From Apostichopus parvimensis (taxonomy: Eukaryota > Echinodermata > Holothuroidea > Aspidochirotida > Stichopodidae): a stretch of 60,892 bases of DNA. A program made the position numbers and the translations under genes. Positions 36,195 to 48,916 of this stretch are shown here, one piece after another. The stretch covers positions 222,777 to 283,668 of the forward strand of contig KN882923.1 in NCBI GenBank assembly GCA_000934455.1. Direction: 5' to 3'. Below the pieces are notes generated by a model. That model had not been told where the DNA came from. It saw nothing but the letters and a program-made list of their open reading frames with translations, and did not search any database. Within the stretch, counting starts at the first letter, position 1, and each line of letters begins with the position of its first letter.

Positions 36195-36740
36195 AAGGAA
36201 TGAAATGCAAACTACCGACTCCGTGTATATATATAGGTAAACACTTTACAACCAATTCCCCTGAGCTGAAACGCACCAGCGATCAAACTGTATTTGGAGC
36301 GCACAGACGGACCGGCAAAAGGCGAAAAGATTAAATATCCAATTGACGTCCAGCACAGCCATTCATTAAGTTATTACTGGCTTTAATGGTAAGGGCTTCG
36401 ATTATTTTTCTTTCACTGGTTTATTGTGCAGTAAACATTCTAAAACAATAAAAACATTTAAACATTAAAAAATGAGAGAATATCAACAGATAATCAATGT
36501 GAACATTCTGATCTTTACAATTCGTTACCACACACCATTTGATTAAAGGAGCTCGGCTCGCATACCACTAAACAACTGTAATTACAACAGTAGAATTTAA
36601 GTAAAAGAATAGCAATGAAAAGAACAAAGTAAATATCATTAAAGGAACAATTTATATTTGATGGAAGTATGATTCCTTTAAACTGTGACATCCAGTTACA
36701 TCAACTTTGAGGGGACAACTTGAACTTTCCATCTCACATG

Positions 36741-37145
36741 CACTTTTTTCACATCAGTGACCTCATAAGCACACAATGCTCTAAACTCCATTATTCTTGT
36801 GCATTCTATATGCCAGTCATTTACCACACTTTGTAAGAATTCCCGCGCACTTATGCACTGATTTTGATATTCCAGATAAAGGCATCGATCGCTTTGACAC
36901 AAAAATCCAGACTAGCAGCACTATGAAATATAATGCTTTTATCTTGAGTGCAATGAGGTGTAACTTAACTCTACTTAACTGAACTGAAGTTAACAAAAAC
37001 TTTACATATCACACTGTTTTCAAACTAGTGACTTCACAAGGATCTAAACTCCCTTATTATTGTGCATTTTTATTTGGACAGGCGTGTCATATACCACACT
37101 TTGTAAGATTTCCCATGAACCAATGCACTGATTTTGATAATCTAG
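36741..37145. repeat. Direct repeat pair, ~135 bp
   Basis: The segments 36741-36877 and 37012-37145 share ordered motifs: CTAAACTCC, TTGTGCATT, ACCACACTTTGTAAGA and TGCACTGATTTTGATA. They are separated by about 135 bp of unrelated sequence. This looks like an old local duplication or two copies of a short interspersed repeat. Confidence 0.55.
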
Positions 37146-40100
37146 GTTAGAAAAATGTATTTGTTTTAGGAGAGATGTTTGACTTAACGCCTTATGTTAA
37201 ATTATCACGAAAACTCGTTGTGGAGTGATCTGTGTACCTCCTATGACAAAAACGTATATGGTTGGCCATATAGTAAGTACACCTTGTAAAGGGTTTTCAA
37301 TTTTTACAGGAGTTCCCCCATTACAACAATACATACATCTAAATAATAAGGAAAAAGAAAAGTACAAAACAAGAACAATAGCCATAATTCATGATAAATT
37401 ATGTTCAGTGATCTTTGAAAGATTAAATTGTGTTATCATCTAATATGGTGTCTTGATGCTTTGTTGTAAATAAGCATGCCTGTGTAAAGAAGTGTTTAAT
37501 GGAAAATATTGGTGTCAAAGCTAATAAGAATTTCTAGTGTCATGGCTTTGTAAATTTAAATTGTTAAAATAGTCTGAAGTCACAAATGATGGTAAGAGAT
37601 CTGTCTACATTATTGTGAAAACAGAACTAGAAATTTAAATATGTGATGGTCTCACCATTCCTGGACTTAGCATGTTTGGCAACTCTACTAAAGTTTTTGG
37701 CATTTAATTTCTCCCAACATCATTCATCCAGTGTGATCCAAATTCTGTCGTATCAAGTATATACTGCTGGAACTGCTCAGGATTGTCTTCCAGCGTTTAT
37801 TTTGTATGCAGCCACTCAATCTTATCGACTGGTTTCTGAGGTCCCGTTTAAAATACACAACACAAACAACACTTCATCATAAACATTCATGGACAATGAA
37901 TGGGTTTATTAGTGACAGTGAGCCTAGTTATGGGGTTGCAGACATATTTTCACTCTGTCCCTAAAAATATGAAATCTAAAATGTCTACCATCTGAATCAA
38001 GAATGAAAGTGGTCAATATCAGCTAGTGATGTTAGAAGGCTTACAAAATACTGATGTAAATGGGTGTATAGCTTGTGCTAGGGTATTATTTGATAGTGCA
38101 TTATAATCTGTGGTTCATACAACGAGAATGACTGACAAGATCAGGATTAGCATTCAAAATTTAGGGATCACAAGTATATATTGACTCTTCATTTTTGATT
38201 ACATGATATTCTTACACCTCTTCTAAAGCTGGATTGTTAACTGACTGTGCATGGACATGTCCAAAGGAGAATACCAATCAGCAATTTAGTTCACTAGCCT
38301 TCTGAAACTGCGCTCTCCTTGGTCTATGACCCAAAGTAAATTGCTTGGAAATATGAATATTAAATAGCACATATGAGGTTGGTCTAGCGAATACCAATGT
38401 TCAAGCTGGGTTATTCTTTAACGACTTATACGGGCCTGGCCCTAGTCAGTAATGTCAACTTGTGTAACCATTATATGCTTTGCTCAGGCCTAGCAGTGGC
38501 CTAGATATTATTAGCCTCATTTTAGGTAGGGTAGGTCTATAAAATCGATACTTGGGGTAACACTCGGCAACTACTGTAAGTGTTGCCTAATGCCATAAAA
38601 AATGCAGATTGCCTAGCTAGCACCATCTTCCTGAGGTAAATTGGTAAATGTATATGGAGATATTTGTAAACTTGTTCCAAGTAAGCGGTATGACTGTGTT
38701 TGCTGTAAGAAATAATCCTTGCTTTCCTTCATATAGGACTTCCCTTCAGTCTCAGTAAGCTGAGGTCTGGCTATGCTGAAAACATTGTAGCCTAGCCGTA
38801 TCCGTTGGTCTATAGCCTAGCCTTAACACACGTTAGCCTATATACGCTAAGGCAGAAGCTCGCTATGGAAATTGCTCAGTCACTCATGTTTCCATAAGAA
38901 GTCACATTTGTACATCGCTTTCACAATATGTGGCGTTTTCACTGTTATACAGTAATTTAAACCTGTCTTGCAAAACAGGGCCAGTTGCCGTACAACCTAC
39001 CTCACTGATGCTTGTCATCCATCGAACACGCATCACTTCACAAAAATGCATTGTAAGACTTGTGTTGTTGCCCCACACATACCACAAGACATTTTAAGTT
39101 GCTTGAATAGTCATAAAATAAAATGGCTTTGCTATTAAATTTAATTGAGAAACTTTGACTAGTGACTTAACTGGAGACAAAATCAAATCACTTGTAACTT
39201 AAATTGATGAAAATAATGTTAATTTGCTACTTGACTTAACAAAAGGTATTGGTTACAGTACTGCAACAACTCATATTTGATAATTATGGCTCTTGAAATT
39301 ATAAGACGTCGTGTCATAGTTGTAGCTAACAGAAAGAATAATTTTATGCTAAATTGAGCGTAATATGCACCACTTGAAATTATGTTATTTGTAAGAACAT
39401 GTTTAAAAAGTTATCGTAGTTCCGGTCATAAGGATGCTTAAAGTGTAGTACTTTGAACATACATGTTTATGTCTTTACGAATTGTCTGGCTCTCTGCGCA
39501 TCAAGATAACAATGACGATGTAACACCGAGGACATTAGAAGAAGAAAACGTTTAGTATAACTTAAATGTGATCAATGCTGCGCTAGATTTAACTCGAAAA
39601 AGCGACACCAAATAATACAAACAAGCTAGTGTGCTTCCATTTGCTCAGAATAAACCGAAACGCAAGCCTCGCGAATGACAAAAGTATAATATGAATATTT
39701 ATGTTGAAAGCTCGAACCTAATTGCTTAATTGCAACCAAACTTGACATTATAATAATAAATCTAGTAGAAAAAATACATAAATAAACAGTCACGTGAAGA
39801 AAGATGTCGATAGGTCAAATAAACATACGTCATAGAGAAGATGGCAACTATTGATTAAACTTCTAAACTTGAGTAGAGTATTTCATATAAGAATGGAATG
39901 TTATAAAATTCGCTAAATTGCATGTTGTTTGTGCTCAACATGTCATGATGTGTAACTAAGTATCAAAGTACGCCAATCCTGTTTTTACCAGACTTAGCCG
40001 ACGACGCACTAGTATAGCTTGTGACCAAATGTAATAGTGTATCGTACTGCAATGTACAAATGTTAAACTGTTGCAGGATCTTGTCAATCTGTTGGCCCTT

Positions 40101-40543
40101 TTCTTGTTAGCCTATTTCTTGATAGGTTTAAGAAACGACAGGTTTGCAGCAAAAAGTTTAACAAACCTTAGCCAGTCTTTATAAACATAGCCCTCAATGT
40201 GACATTGGATTGCTTAATTTATTGTTGCACATAGGATGATATATCAAATGTTTATAATTTCGTCGATATGGGGTTGACTTTGAACTGACATATTTGAATC
40301 ACTATGGAGTAAATGTCTCTAAGACTTTCAACTTGTTTTTTGTAATGTATAATCATTATGGGAAACATTTTGTATATAAGTATCTTTTCAATTGTTATTA
40401 CTGCATAGTGTAAAATAACCAGAGTACTGTATGTAACTAGAGCATTTCTCTGAGAGACGACGTAATTATTTTAATGGTTAGGAACGTAATCCTCGGTCAC
40501 CTTTCTATGTTATGTGTAATCATATTTTCATACCCTTCTGCAG

Positions 40544-43500
40544 ACGAGAAACGACATATATCAAAGGAGAAAAAACACAGTTTCTTGAAACTGTTAAGAC
40601 AATTAGGACTCGAACGACAAGAACCGATATCTTTGATGGAGGCAATGGAAGTGAAACAATGTCATGTACGTGACGTTGGGCATGTTGGAGTTCTTGATAA
40701 TTTTATATCCAAAATCACCTGCTACGACCATCGAATTCATCAGAGAAGGCTTCAATTATCGGGATCTAACAGGAGTCTTAGAGTAATCAGTAATCAAGAA
40801 CCGGACACTAAATATTGGGCAGATTCCGATTCTGATGAAAGCGAAACAACAGATGATCATTCTCAAGGTAGCAGTGTTAGTTCTCGGGACATACTTTATG
40901 CAATATTAAGTTGTCTAGATCCATTTTTGTTGCAAGATGTTTTGATGAAAATGTCTGCTTGTCAATTGGCCGTACCCGTACTTATGCCTAATGTGTTCGA
41001 TGATTGTGTTGACTTTCGCTTGTGGTGTCTGCGTAAAATATCAAAATCTTGGTATGACAAGGAAAGCACAGCAATACAAACAGCGAGTATAGTCAATTAC
41101 AGCTTGTTAGCAGTCACCGCTTTGAAATTTGGGGAAGTAAATCAGTCAAAATCTAATGTCCTCAACAAAATGTTTGGTATATCACAAGACATCGATGAGC
41201 ATGCGTATTTCGATTCTTTTGAACAAGATCCATCCCTATCAATATGGTCAAAAGGAATTTTGGAATGTGCATGGTATTTGCCTGAGAATGGATGTCATTC
41301 CTATACATCGTTGAACGCAACATCTCTCTCGACAAAATACAAGTTTGAAGAAGCGCTTGCATTGCTAAATCTCCGGGGTGATGCACTAGAATTCAGTTCA
41401 CAAATGAAATTTGCTGTAGACAACTCATTTGTCACAATAGTGTTTATTGATTCAAATAGCAAGAAAAAATACATCGAGGAGATCGATGAAATCATGACAA
41501 CTTCCCACGTGATACTTATTCTCTGTCCATCCTCCCAATCCATTCAAACTAAGAGACTTTCACAGAAAGTAAAGAAGTATGCGGCATTGACTAGCATCAA
41601 TGCTACCGGACTTGCTGCTGTTGAAATTGCCGATTTGATTACAGAAACAATAGCTCAAGTAATAAAAGATAATAACCAGAGTTTGAAAAGGTGCTGCTTG
41701 GCCGAATCAACAGAGATATGTCGAAAACTCTCTATTAGGGTAGATGAAGATGTACCCGAATGTAAGGAAGCAAGGAAAAGAGCAGAAGAGATTGTTTATC
41801 TCTTAGATTCAGACACATACGAAAAAGATAAAACATTTCCTATTCAGACTTGTTGGAGTTCGTTAATGAATGAATCACCACATGGTGGACAGGGAAATGC
41901 TGACATACATTGCGATACAGAGTCAGCCACATATCTGGATATTGAGCACCAGCGCGCAATGATTGATGAGAAAGATATGAAAGTAAGAACATCACAGTTG
42001 CATACAGAACTCTCTGATCCTATCAAAAAATTCTATGAAGGATGTTCTTACGAAAAAACAAAAAGGCAATACTTTCTCGAATGGCTTCAAATGCTTCTGA
42101 ACAATTTGTCCATGAAGACATTAAAGCCACTGTTTGCTCAGCTGAAGGTCAACTCAGCTGATATAAGAAGTCTGTCATCTAAGATAAATACATTAAACAT
42201 CCAATTTGAACATCCTCAACCAGGCAAGGCACGCGGCGAGCTACAGAGTATGTTAGAGGATTATAAATCAAGGGAGACCAAATTAATAACTGAGAAAAGC
42301 AAAACGATTGATAAATTTGACGACTGTGTGGGCTTAGAACACTTTATGAGAGAATTGTCTCAACTATTTGAAGCTTACTATGTTTCAAAAGATATCGCAT
42401 TTCAGCAAAACATAGGGTATAATTCTCTACCCTCTTTAGCTGCATCTATGCTGCTAAGCGGACTTCCAATTGAAATACTGGACGGAGACTCCAAATTTGT
42501 CCCTATAATGTGGGTAAAGGAAATACTTCAATCAGTGATCAAGATGCTCGGTGAAGATGCCCGTCTTTATGTGATATCTGTTTTAGGGATTCAAAGTAGT
42601 GGTAAGTCTACCTTGATGAACAGTTTGTTTGGTGTACGATTTGCTGTCAGTGCCGGGCGATGCACTCGTGGGGCATTCTTACAATTGCTACCGGTGGCTC
42701 GGTCTTTGAGGAACGTAGTTCAATGCGATTTCATTGCGATAGTTGACACAGAAGGACTGCGAGCACCCGAAAAACGAAAAGTTAAAAAATCAACAACACA
42801 GGATAACGAACTAGCAACATTTGCACTGTGCATTTCAGATCTCACACTTATAAATATCGGAGGGCAAACAATGGGAGAAGATATGACAAATGTACTACAA
42901 ATAGCTGCGCATGCGTTCATTAGAATGAAGGAAGTTAACCTCAATGCTGAATGCCGTATTATACAACAATTTGTCGCCGATGTAACTGCGGAGGAACAAA
43001 ATGAAGCCGCGATGCAAAGCATTATCTCCACACTTAATGAAGCGATAAGTGAAGCCGCAAAGACGGAAGGAAAATCGCACCTGTACCGGCAGTTCTCAGA
43101 CGTTTTTGTTGTACAAAACTATGAAAAAGAATCTGATAATGTTCAATATATTCCAAGTTTGTGGCGTGGATATATGGGTGCTCCAAATTACCAATATGGT
43201 GTAAGTGTGCAAAGGTTGAAATCAAATATTCTTCAATGCATTCAACGAAGCGACACATCTGGAAAGATTTCGGATTTTATTTCACGAATGTCAGATGTAT
43301 GGAATGCGATAGGAAAGGAGGACTTTGTATTCAGCTTTCAAAATACAAAGGAAGCTTCATTATATGAACGTTTTATGGCTTTGTACAAAAATTCTATAAC
43401 ACCAATTCGAACAGAGGTCATAGGGATGCAATTAGCAGCCCGCCAAAATATTGAAAATGCTGAAAGTGGAGATACGCTCGCCGTTCTGAAAGACAGCTTA

Positions 43501-46425
43501 AAAGAAATAGAGAGTTACTTAGACAAACAGAGCGGAAACATTCTTCAAGAAATTGGCAAACTAATTAAACAGGAGAGATATGAAAGTGTTCAGAAACATG
43601 AAGTGTATTTTAAATTAGACTTGAAAACCAAAACAAGTCGCATGATTGCAAATGCCAGCGCGGAATTGTATCTAGTTGCTCAACGCCATAGAGAACAAAA
43701 TGAAATATCGTCCATTGTTAATCGCTTATATCATGAACTTTGCGAAAGCATGACCACTGTTGCCGAACAGTTACGATTGCAAATTCCTGCAAGCGAGCAA
43801 AAGGGGAGACAAAACGAAAATATCGATCATTTCATTGATAAGGCATTTGAGAATTTTTGGTCACTTTCATACAAGCCGATCTTAAACGATTATCCTCTTA
43901 AATCATTAGAAGAGATCCGTCGGCAAAATGAACGGTCACTCAAAACCTCCATTGCATCAGAAACACAAAACACTTCACTCATGATAAGAAGTAATTCACT
44001 GAAACCATTAAAGTTGTATTCTGTTTCGACTAATGTTGTATTCGATGATTTTACTGCTGTAAATCGGTTTAGGCTAACATTGAATACCGTTGATCCTCAT
44101 CTTCAAACACAATTTCGACTACTAGCAAGTTACATTGAACAACTAGCAAAGGAAAACTTGAATTTCCTACAGAATGCTTCAAAGTCAGTAAAAATGTTAG
44201 TTAAATTCTTAATCTCAGCAAATATTGAAATGGGGCAAAGGAATATTGTTCTTTACATATGTTCCAGATTTGCTGATGTTGCACAAAGAGAACACTGCAA
44301 GAACGAATCACAGATGATTGCGCAATATGATGATACAGAAAATAAAATATTGCCTTCAGATGTTGTTCCAATTACCCGACTTGAATCAACTTTCTGTGCA
44401 ATTGTTAATTCAATCTTTAAATTGAATTCCGAAACGATTCAAATGATGATTAGGAGTGGAGAGACACATGAAAAACACCAAAGTTGGATCAAAAGAATAA
44501 ATCGCTTGAAAAAGGGCAGAAATTCGAGTGACTTATGGAAGGAATCTTTAGACCAAGCACTGAGAATGTTCTTTGAAGGTATCGAGGAAAACACAAAAGA
44601 ATGTCACTGTACAAAGAAAAATATGAAACGCTATTGTCGGTACATAGAAGAGCATGTAAAGCTAACGGATAAATCAGTCAAATCACATGCACTTGCGTCG
44701 GCTTTGGGTCAGGGAATAGCACAATTCAGAATCTATATAGTTGACTACATTGAACAAGTAGTTAATAAAGTAGATTATCGCATGCAATTTGCAGAACCTT
44801 TAGACTGTCCAGACCTACGTAGTAAGCTAGATAAAATGAGCAAACTTGTCAAAAAGTTTGTTACTGATCAGCAACTCTTCAACATGTCTTCTACTGATGG
44901 ACAAACCTTTCATCAAGTACTTCACGAACATGCTAAAAAGTACAGTAACTTGCCACAGTCATTGTCTGTTTTACAGTTACTAGATGCTAAATTTTTGCGT
45001 GATTTGCCACATGTTTCAATGGAAGCGTCTAATGTTATTCACAACAAAGTCAATAATGTGAAAAAAAACTTGTTAGCTCAAAATTTAGCATCGTTTTCAC
45101 CTGAGAGAATGCTGACGCAACTTACTGGTATAATTTATCAGGATGATGAGAAAGCTGATTCTGTTATATTTTCAAACGATGTAAAGCGAGCTATTGTCTT
45201 CCATGTTGCAGCTTGGATATTGCCTATAACAGCAGTCGAACAACATCAGCTTGAAAAGTGCAAAAACGTGGCATTATTAATTAAAGGAGAAAAAGGAACC
45301 CTTCGTAAGTTTTTCCGTAGTTTTTGCATTGAACATAAGGAACAAATAGTGGCACAGGCCTTTTGCAATATCGTTAAGAGTGCAATCAAAGAAGGTGCAG
45401 CTACACGCGCTTTTCCGATTCTTTATAGCAGCATGAAAAATGATCTAATTGAGTTTTCCAAAAAGAGGTTATTCATCGGACATGTGCTAATTGATTTTTG
45501 TCAAAATCAGAACAGCGAAGGGTTTACCCACTTCTTACAGAATTTTGAAAACGTTGGTTTAAGTTGGAGTCTTCGACGCATTGCGATTGCTTGCAACAAC
45601 AGCCGTAGCCAACTGTTGCACAAAACGTATCAGCAATGCATAAATATCTCGATAAAAGAAGTACTTTACGTAATACAAAAAACACAGGCAACATTTCACA
45701 GTCACGAATCAACTTTTTCCAACTGGCTTTCTACATTTGCCAAAATACTTAAGACGAAAACGCGATTGACTTGTAAAAGAGTTGATATTGAGAACATGAA
45801 AAAGTTCCAAATTGTCGAAAATTTCTCATTGTTTACCACAGAATGTATCAATATATTCTCAAAGATTGCTCCAGAAATTATTCAATCTTTAGAACTTCCT
45901 ACTCCAGGTAATGTAGACAAAACAATATCGTGGCTGTTGGAAGCTCCTTTTAAGCTTCACGTCTCACTTTTTGAAGATATTGAAGGTTGCAAAGAACAAT
46001 GTCCATTTTGCGGAGCTGTATGTGACAAGGACATGTCTGCCCACGAAAAACATTCAGCAGCGCTTCACTATCCTCAAGGTATTAAAGGGTGGCATAAAAC
46101 AACTACGAGGAAACTAGTTACGAGAATATGTACTTCCTCCGTGGATTCGTACCACACATATAAAACTAAATCTTCGACCATCGATAACCCAGAATATCGA
46201 CCATACAAAGACTACGAAATCGATTACCCAGACTGGTATATTCGTGGTGCTTTTGGAAGCGAGCCTACCGAGTTCTGGAAGTTCGTCTTTGCAAGACTAA
46301 ATGATACAATTGCAGAGAGACATGACTGTAAGAAAGGTGATGTGCCACAGGCGTGGAACGAAATTTCAATAGAGAGTGCAATCGAAAGTGCAAAAACAAT
46401 GTATCAACTGAGCGAAGTCGAATAA
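40544..46425 (+). CDS. Very large inducible GTPase-like (VLIG/GVIN/URGCP family), giant last exon
   Basis: The last exon is 5882 nt and gives residues 114-2073 of the joined protein. The family signature is clear. An N-terminal part has FLKLLRQLGLE and DILYAIL...ACQLAVPVLMPN, as in URGCP/VLIG. The G domain has P-loop GIQSSGKS (795-802, K801), switch DTEG (848-851) and FVADV, the family's unusual G4 position (923-927). The C-terminus has a CxxxCPFCG cysteine/histidine cluster (1929-1950) and a tail with DYPDWYIRG and KKGDVPQAWNEIS. Vertebrate members are about 930-2400 residues, interferon-inducible, and typically on one giant exon. The frame also opens at ATG 40474, but the extra hydrophobic residues there translate the pyrimidine tract of a splice acceptor, so I reject that start. 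The protein is probably a cytosolic immune GTPase (inference). Confidence 0.93.
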
Positions 46426-46877
46426 CAAGGCTCAAGATTTTCAGGTAGCATATACAGATTAATATATGTTCAGGTCAGAGTGGTAAACAAGTCACTTCAT
46501 TTAGCGTCAAGTCTAGTCATAGTCAGTGATTTGACTGATTCCAGTCACGTTATCGACAAGAGTCACTGGATTGGGAAATAGGTAAAAGTTTCTTCACTTT
46601 AAACTTTATGGCACAAGTCATGACTCGTTGCCAAACTGGCTCAAAGGAAACGATTAATTAATTACACTGGACTTAACAAGACATTGATGAGATGTTCACT
46701 CTAAACTAACTGTGCTATGCCTACTCACACCTGTCTCCATAGAGGATCAAAACGTATTCATAACACGGTTAATAGAGAGAAAGAAACTAACTAGCCTAAC
46801 ATTTAGTACCGTTTTCACTTTACACGGCAGGAGAAACCTATCTGTAGCGTCGTACTATCGCTTATGTAGTAGTTAAA
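46426..46877. other. 3' flank of the giant GTPase gene
   Basis: About 450 bp with no gene. No AATAAA is seen close to the stop codon, so the polyadenylation site is not assigned. Repeated AGTCA/GACT motifs near 46500-46560 resemble those in intron 2 near 35150. Confidence 0.35.
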
Positions 46878-47130
46878 ATATTACCTATAACAGCAGTCGA
46901 ACAGCATCATTTTGAAATGTACAAGAAAGTCGAGACATCAATTGATTGAGTAGCAGTGCTTTCGGAAAGGTCTTTGGAATGAAAGTAAGATCAATTTCTT
47001 CTTAGGTGCGGCGAATAGCAAGCCATATTTAGGAGGTTTGAATATTGTAGAGAGATGGAACTTCAAAAAAGGTGATGCACCAATGGGTTGGAATTACACT
47101 TTAACAGAAAATTCCATAAAAAATATATCT
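46878..47130 (+). pseudogene. Relics of a second VLIG-like gene
   Basis: Two stretches copy parts of the neighbouring GTPase exon, in the same order and orientation. The stretch at 46878-46933 (CCTATAACAGCAGTCGAACA) matches 45217-45272. The stretch at about 47050-47130 encodes ERWNFKKGDAPMGWN and matches ERHDCKKGDVPQAWN at 46315-46395. About 1.1 kb of coding sequence separates them in the parent but only about 120 bp here. The relic is therefore internally deleted and dead. It implies an older tandem VLIG duplication. Confidence 0.75.
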
Positions 47131-47670
47131 AAAATTAATATAAATATAAATTTGTTCTCAATCGAAAGGAAATTTAAATCACCAACATTGTAAAACTTTA
47201 TGGGATTATAACAGTGTTAATATTGCCAATGGCGTGAATGTGTGTTTTATGTTTAAACAAGACTAAGTACAGCACTGCAAATATATTAATTTAGATTACA
47301 CATTATAATGTAATTATTAAAATAACTTCCCTTCTGTTTTTGTTTATTTCGTTTTATATTAAAAATACTTATACTAGGTGAGATTTTATACAGCAAATCT
47401 AACTCTTTTCATTTATTTGAATGATCATTAAAATGTTATATTTTTTTCTCGACAAAGTGAATACACGTATCATTAAAGCATAACATATTCCTGCTTACTG
47501 AATATTTTTCAACTTAAAAGTGATTGATAAATTACAAGTATACACGAATGCTTCATTTATAATCAATATTGGTCACATCTTCATGTTCAACATTTATTTT
47601 TGTTACTATTCATATAGGAGGTAATACGTTTTAAGTTTGATTATATAAAGCAGGCCATGTTCCTTGTTTA

Positions 47671-48866
47671 AGCGAGAACGGAACCAGTCAAACGATGGAT
47701 TTATATTGTATTATTTGAGACATGATTTTGCCTACAGGCAATTTTTTATCCTAAGTTGATCGATGTAAATACACTATTTTAAGTATTTTCTTGGAGGAAA
47801 ATACCCAACGTCTTAAATAATGATATTTTTCTTGTTTGATATGATTACAGCTACTTTAATTTCTGGGTAAAAGTTAATTATCATAGTGAAAAATATTGTC
47901 ACTTTACAAGCAGTAGAGCTAATTTTTGTTTGATTGCGTTTACAATATGGAGTAGCTTTGCAATGAAGATTAGAATATATTTGGTTAATATGATGTACTA
48001 AATATGCTAGTTTTTATGTTATTTTATTAGAATTGCACTTAATAGACGAATGGTTGTCTATTATTATACCAAATGTGATTGTATGAATCCGTAGCAGTTG
48101 TTCTCGTTTTAAGGAAAACAATATTTGGCGTTTGAATAAAATATATCTTGTTTTGTATTAAAATGACCTTGTTACAGAAACAAAGTACAGCACAGCTGAT
48201 GTAAACGAAATATTTGTAAATATTAACGAAGCGCCTCGATAAATCAAATCAAGCATGGCTTGATTAAAGAGCACAATTAACCAACTTAAAAATATATTAC
48301 TGGAAACGCAACTAGATGTTTTACATACTGCAACAATACGATACACGTATTCATGTGTGTATGTTAAGGTGGATTGTTTGTTTCGGGGAAGGGGACTTAT
48401 GTGTCTATTATTAGCGTAGAATTTTGTATTGCTTCTTTATTTTTATTTTCTTTCTTGTATTTTCCACTCAAGGTGTTTTCTAATTGCTACGTTCTCAACA
48501 TTTTGAGTTTCTTCCATTCATTGGATACTTTCTACTTGTCTTAAATACTCTTTGTACTTTGTGTTAACACAAATAAATCAATAAGATAAATGAAAGCGTA
48601 CGCACTTTAATCTTTTTCTTTTAACATAAGCCTGCTCTTACTCCATCTGCCCACAAAAGATTAATTCGTCATTCTTAATTTCTTATTTGAAGTGGAATTT
48701 TAAAAATAATAATAATGAATATGACGATGACGATGACGATGACATTGACGAAGATAATGATGACGACGATGATGATGGCGATAATGATAACGTTGTTACC
48801 CTCTTTCTGTGTTTTAGTACTGTACGTTTCGATTATTTATAATTAGCTAGCTCGTAAATGAGGTCA
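47671..48866. repeat. Tandem duplication, left copy
   Basis: It aligns collinearly with 48917-50125, from AACGGAACCAG to AAATGAGGTC, with scattered substitutions and small indels. It contains AAGAGCACAATTAAC (48267), the start of the larger duplicated block, and a GAC/GAT microsatellite. It ends exactly at the 50-N gap. The first part (47131-47670 just upstream) is A+T-rich with nothing recognisable. Confidence 0.75.
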
Positions 48867-48916
48867 NNNNNNNNNNNNNNNNNNNNNNNNNNNNNNNNNN
48901 NNNNNNNNNNNNNNNN
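48867..48916. other. Assembly gap (50 N)
   Basis: A run of 50 N exactly at the junction between the two tandem copies. The position suggests that the join was made by scaffolding, so the duplication may partly reflect two haplotypes placed in series. Confidence 0.95.

Larger units (their letters stand above)
35002..40543 (+). other. Proposed intron 2 of the giant GTPase gene
   Basis: A 5.5-kb intron-like region between phase-matched donor (GTAAAT at 35002) and acceptor (CCCTTCTGCAG at 40533-40543). It includes a 400-N gap (35795-36194) and a ~140-bp direct repeat (36741-37145). It also has TAGCCTAG-type short repeats near 38480-38850 and GACTTGACTT microrepeats near 35200. Short open frames occur, but none shows a recognisable domain or conserved copy. 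A further exon inside the gap cannot be excluded. Confidence 0.5.

Noticed and set aside
35738-36334. Long frames crossing the 400-N gap
   Set aside because: The apparent length comes from unknown bases. The readable ends match nothing I recognise.
40474-40543. Signal peptide on the giant GTPase
   Set aside because: The hydrophobic residues are encoded by a splice-acceptor pyrimidine tract, and VLIG proteins are cytosolic.
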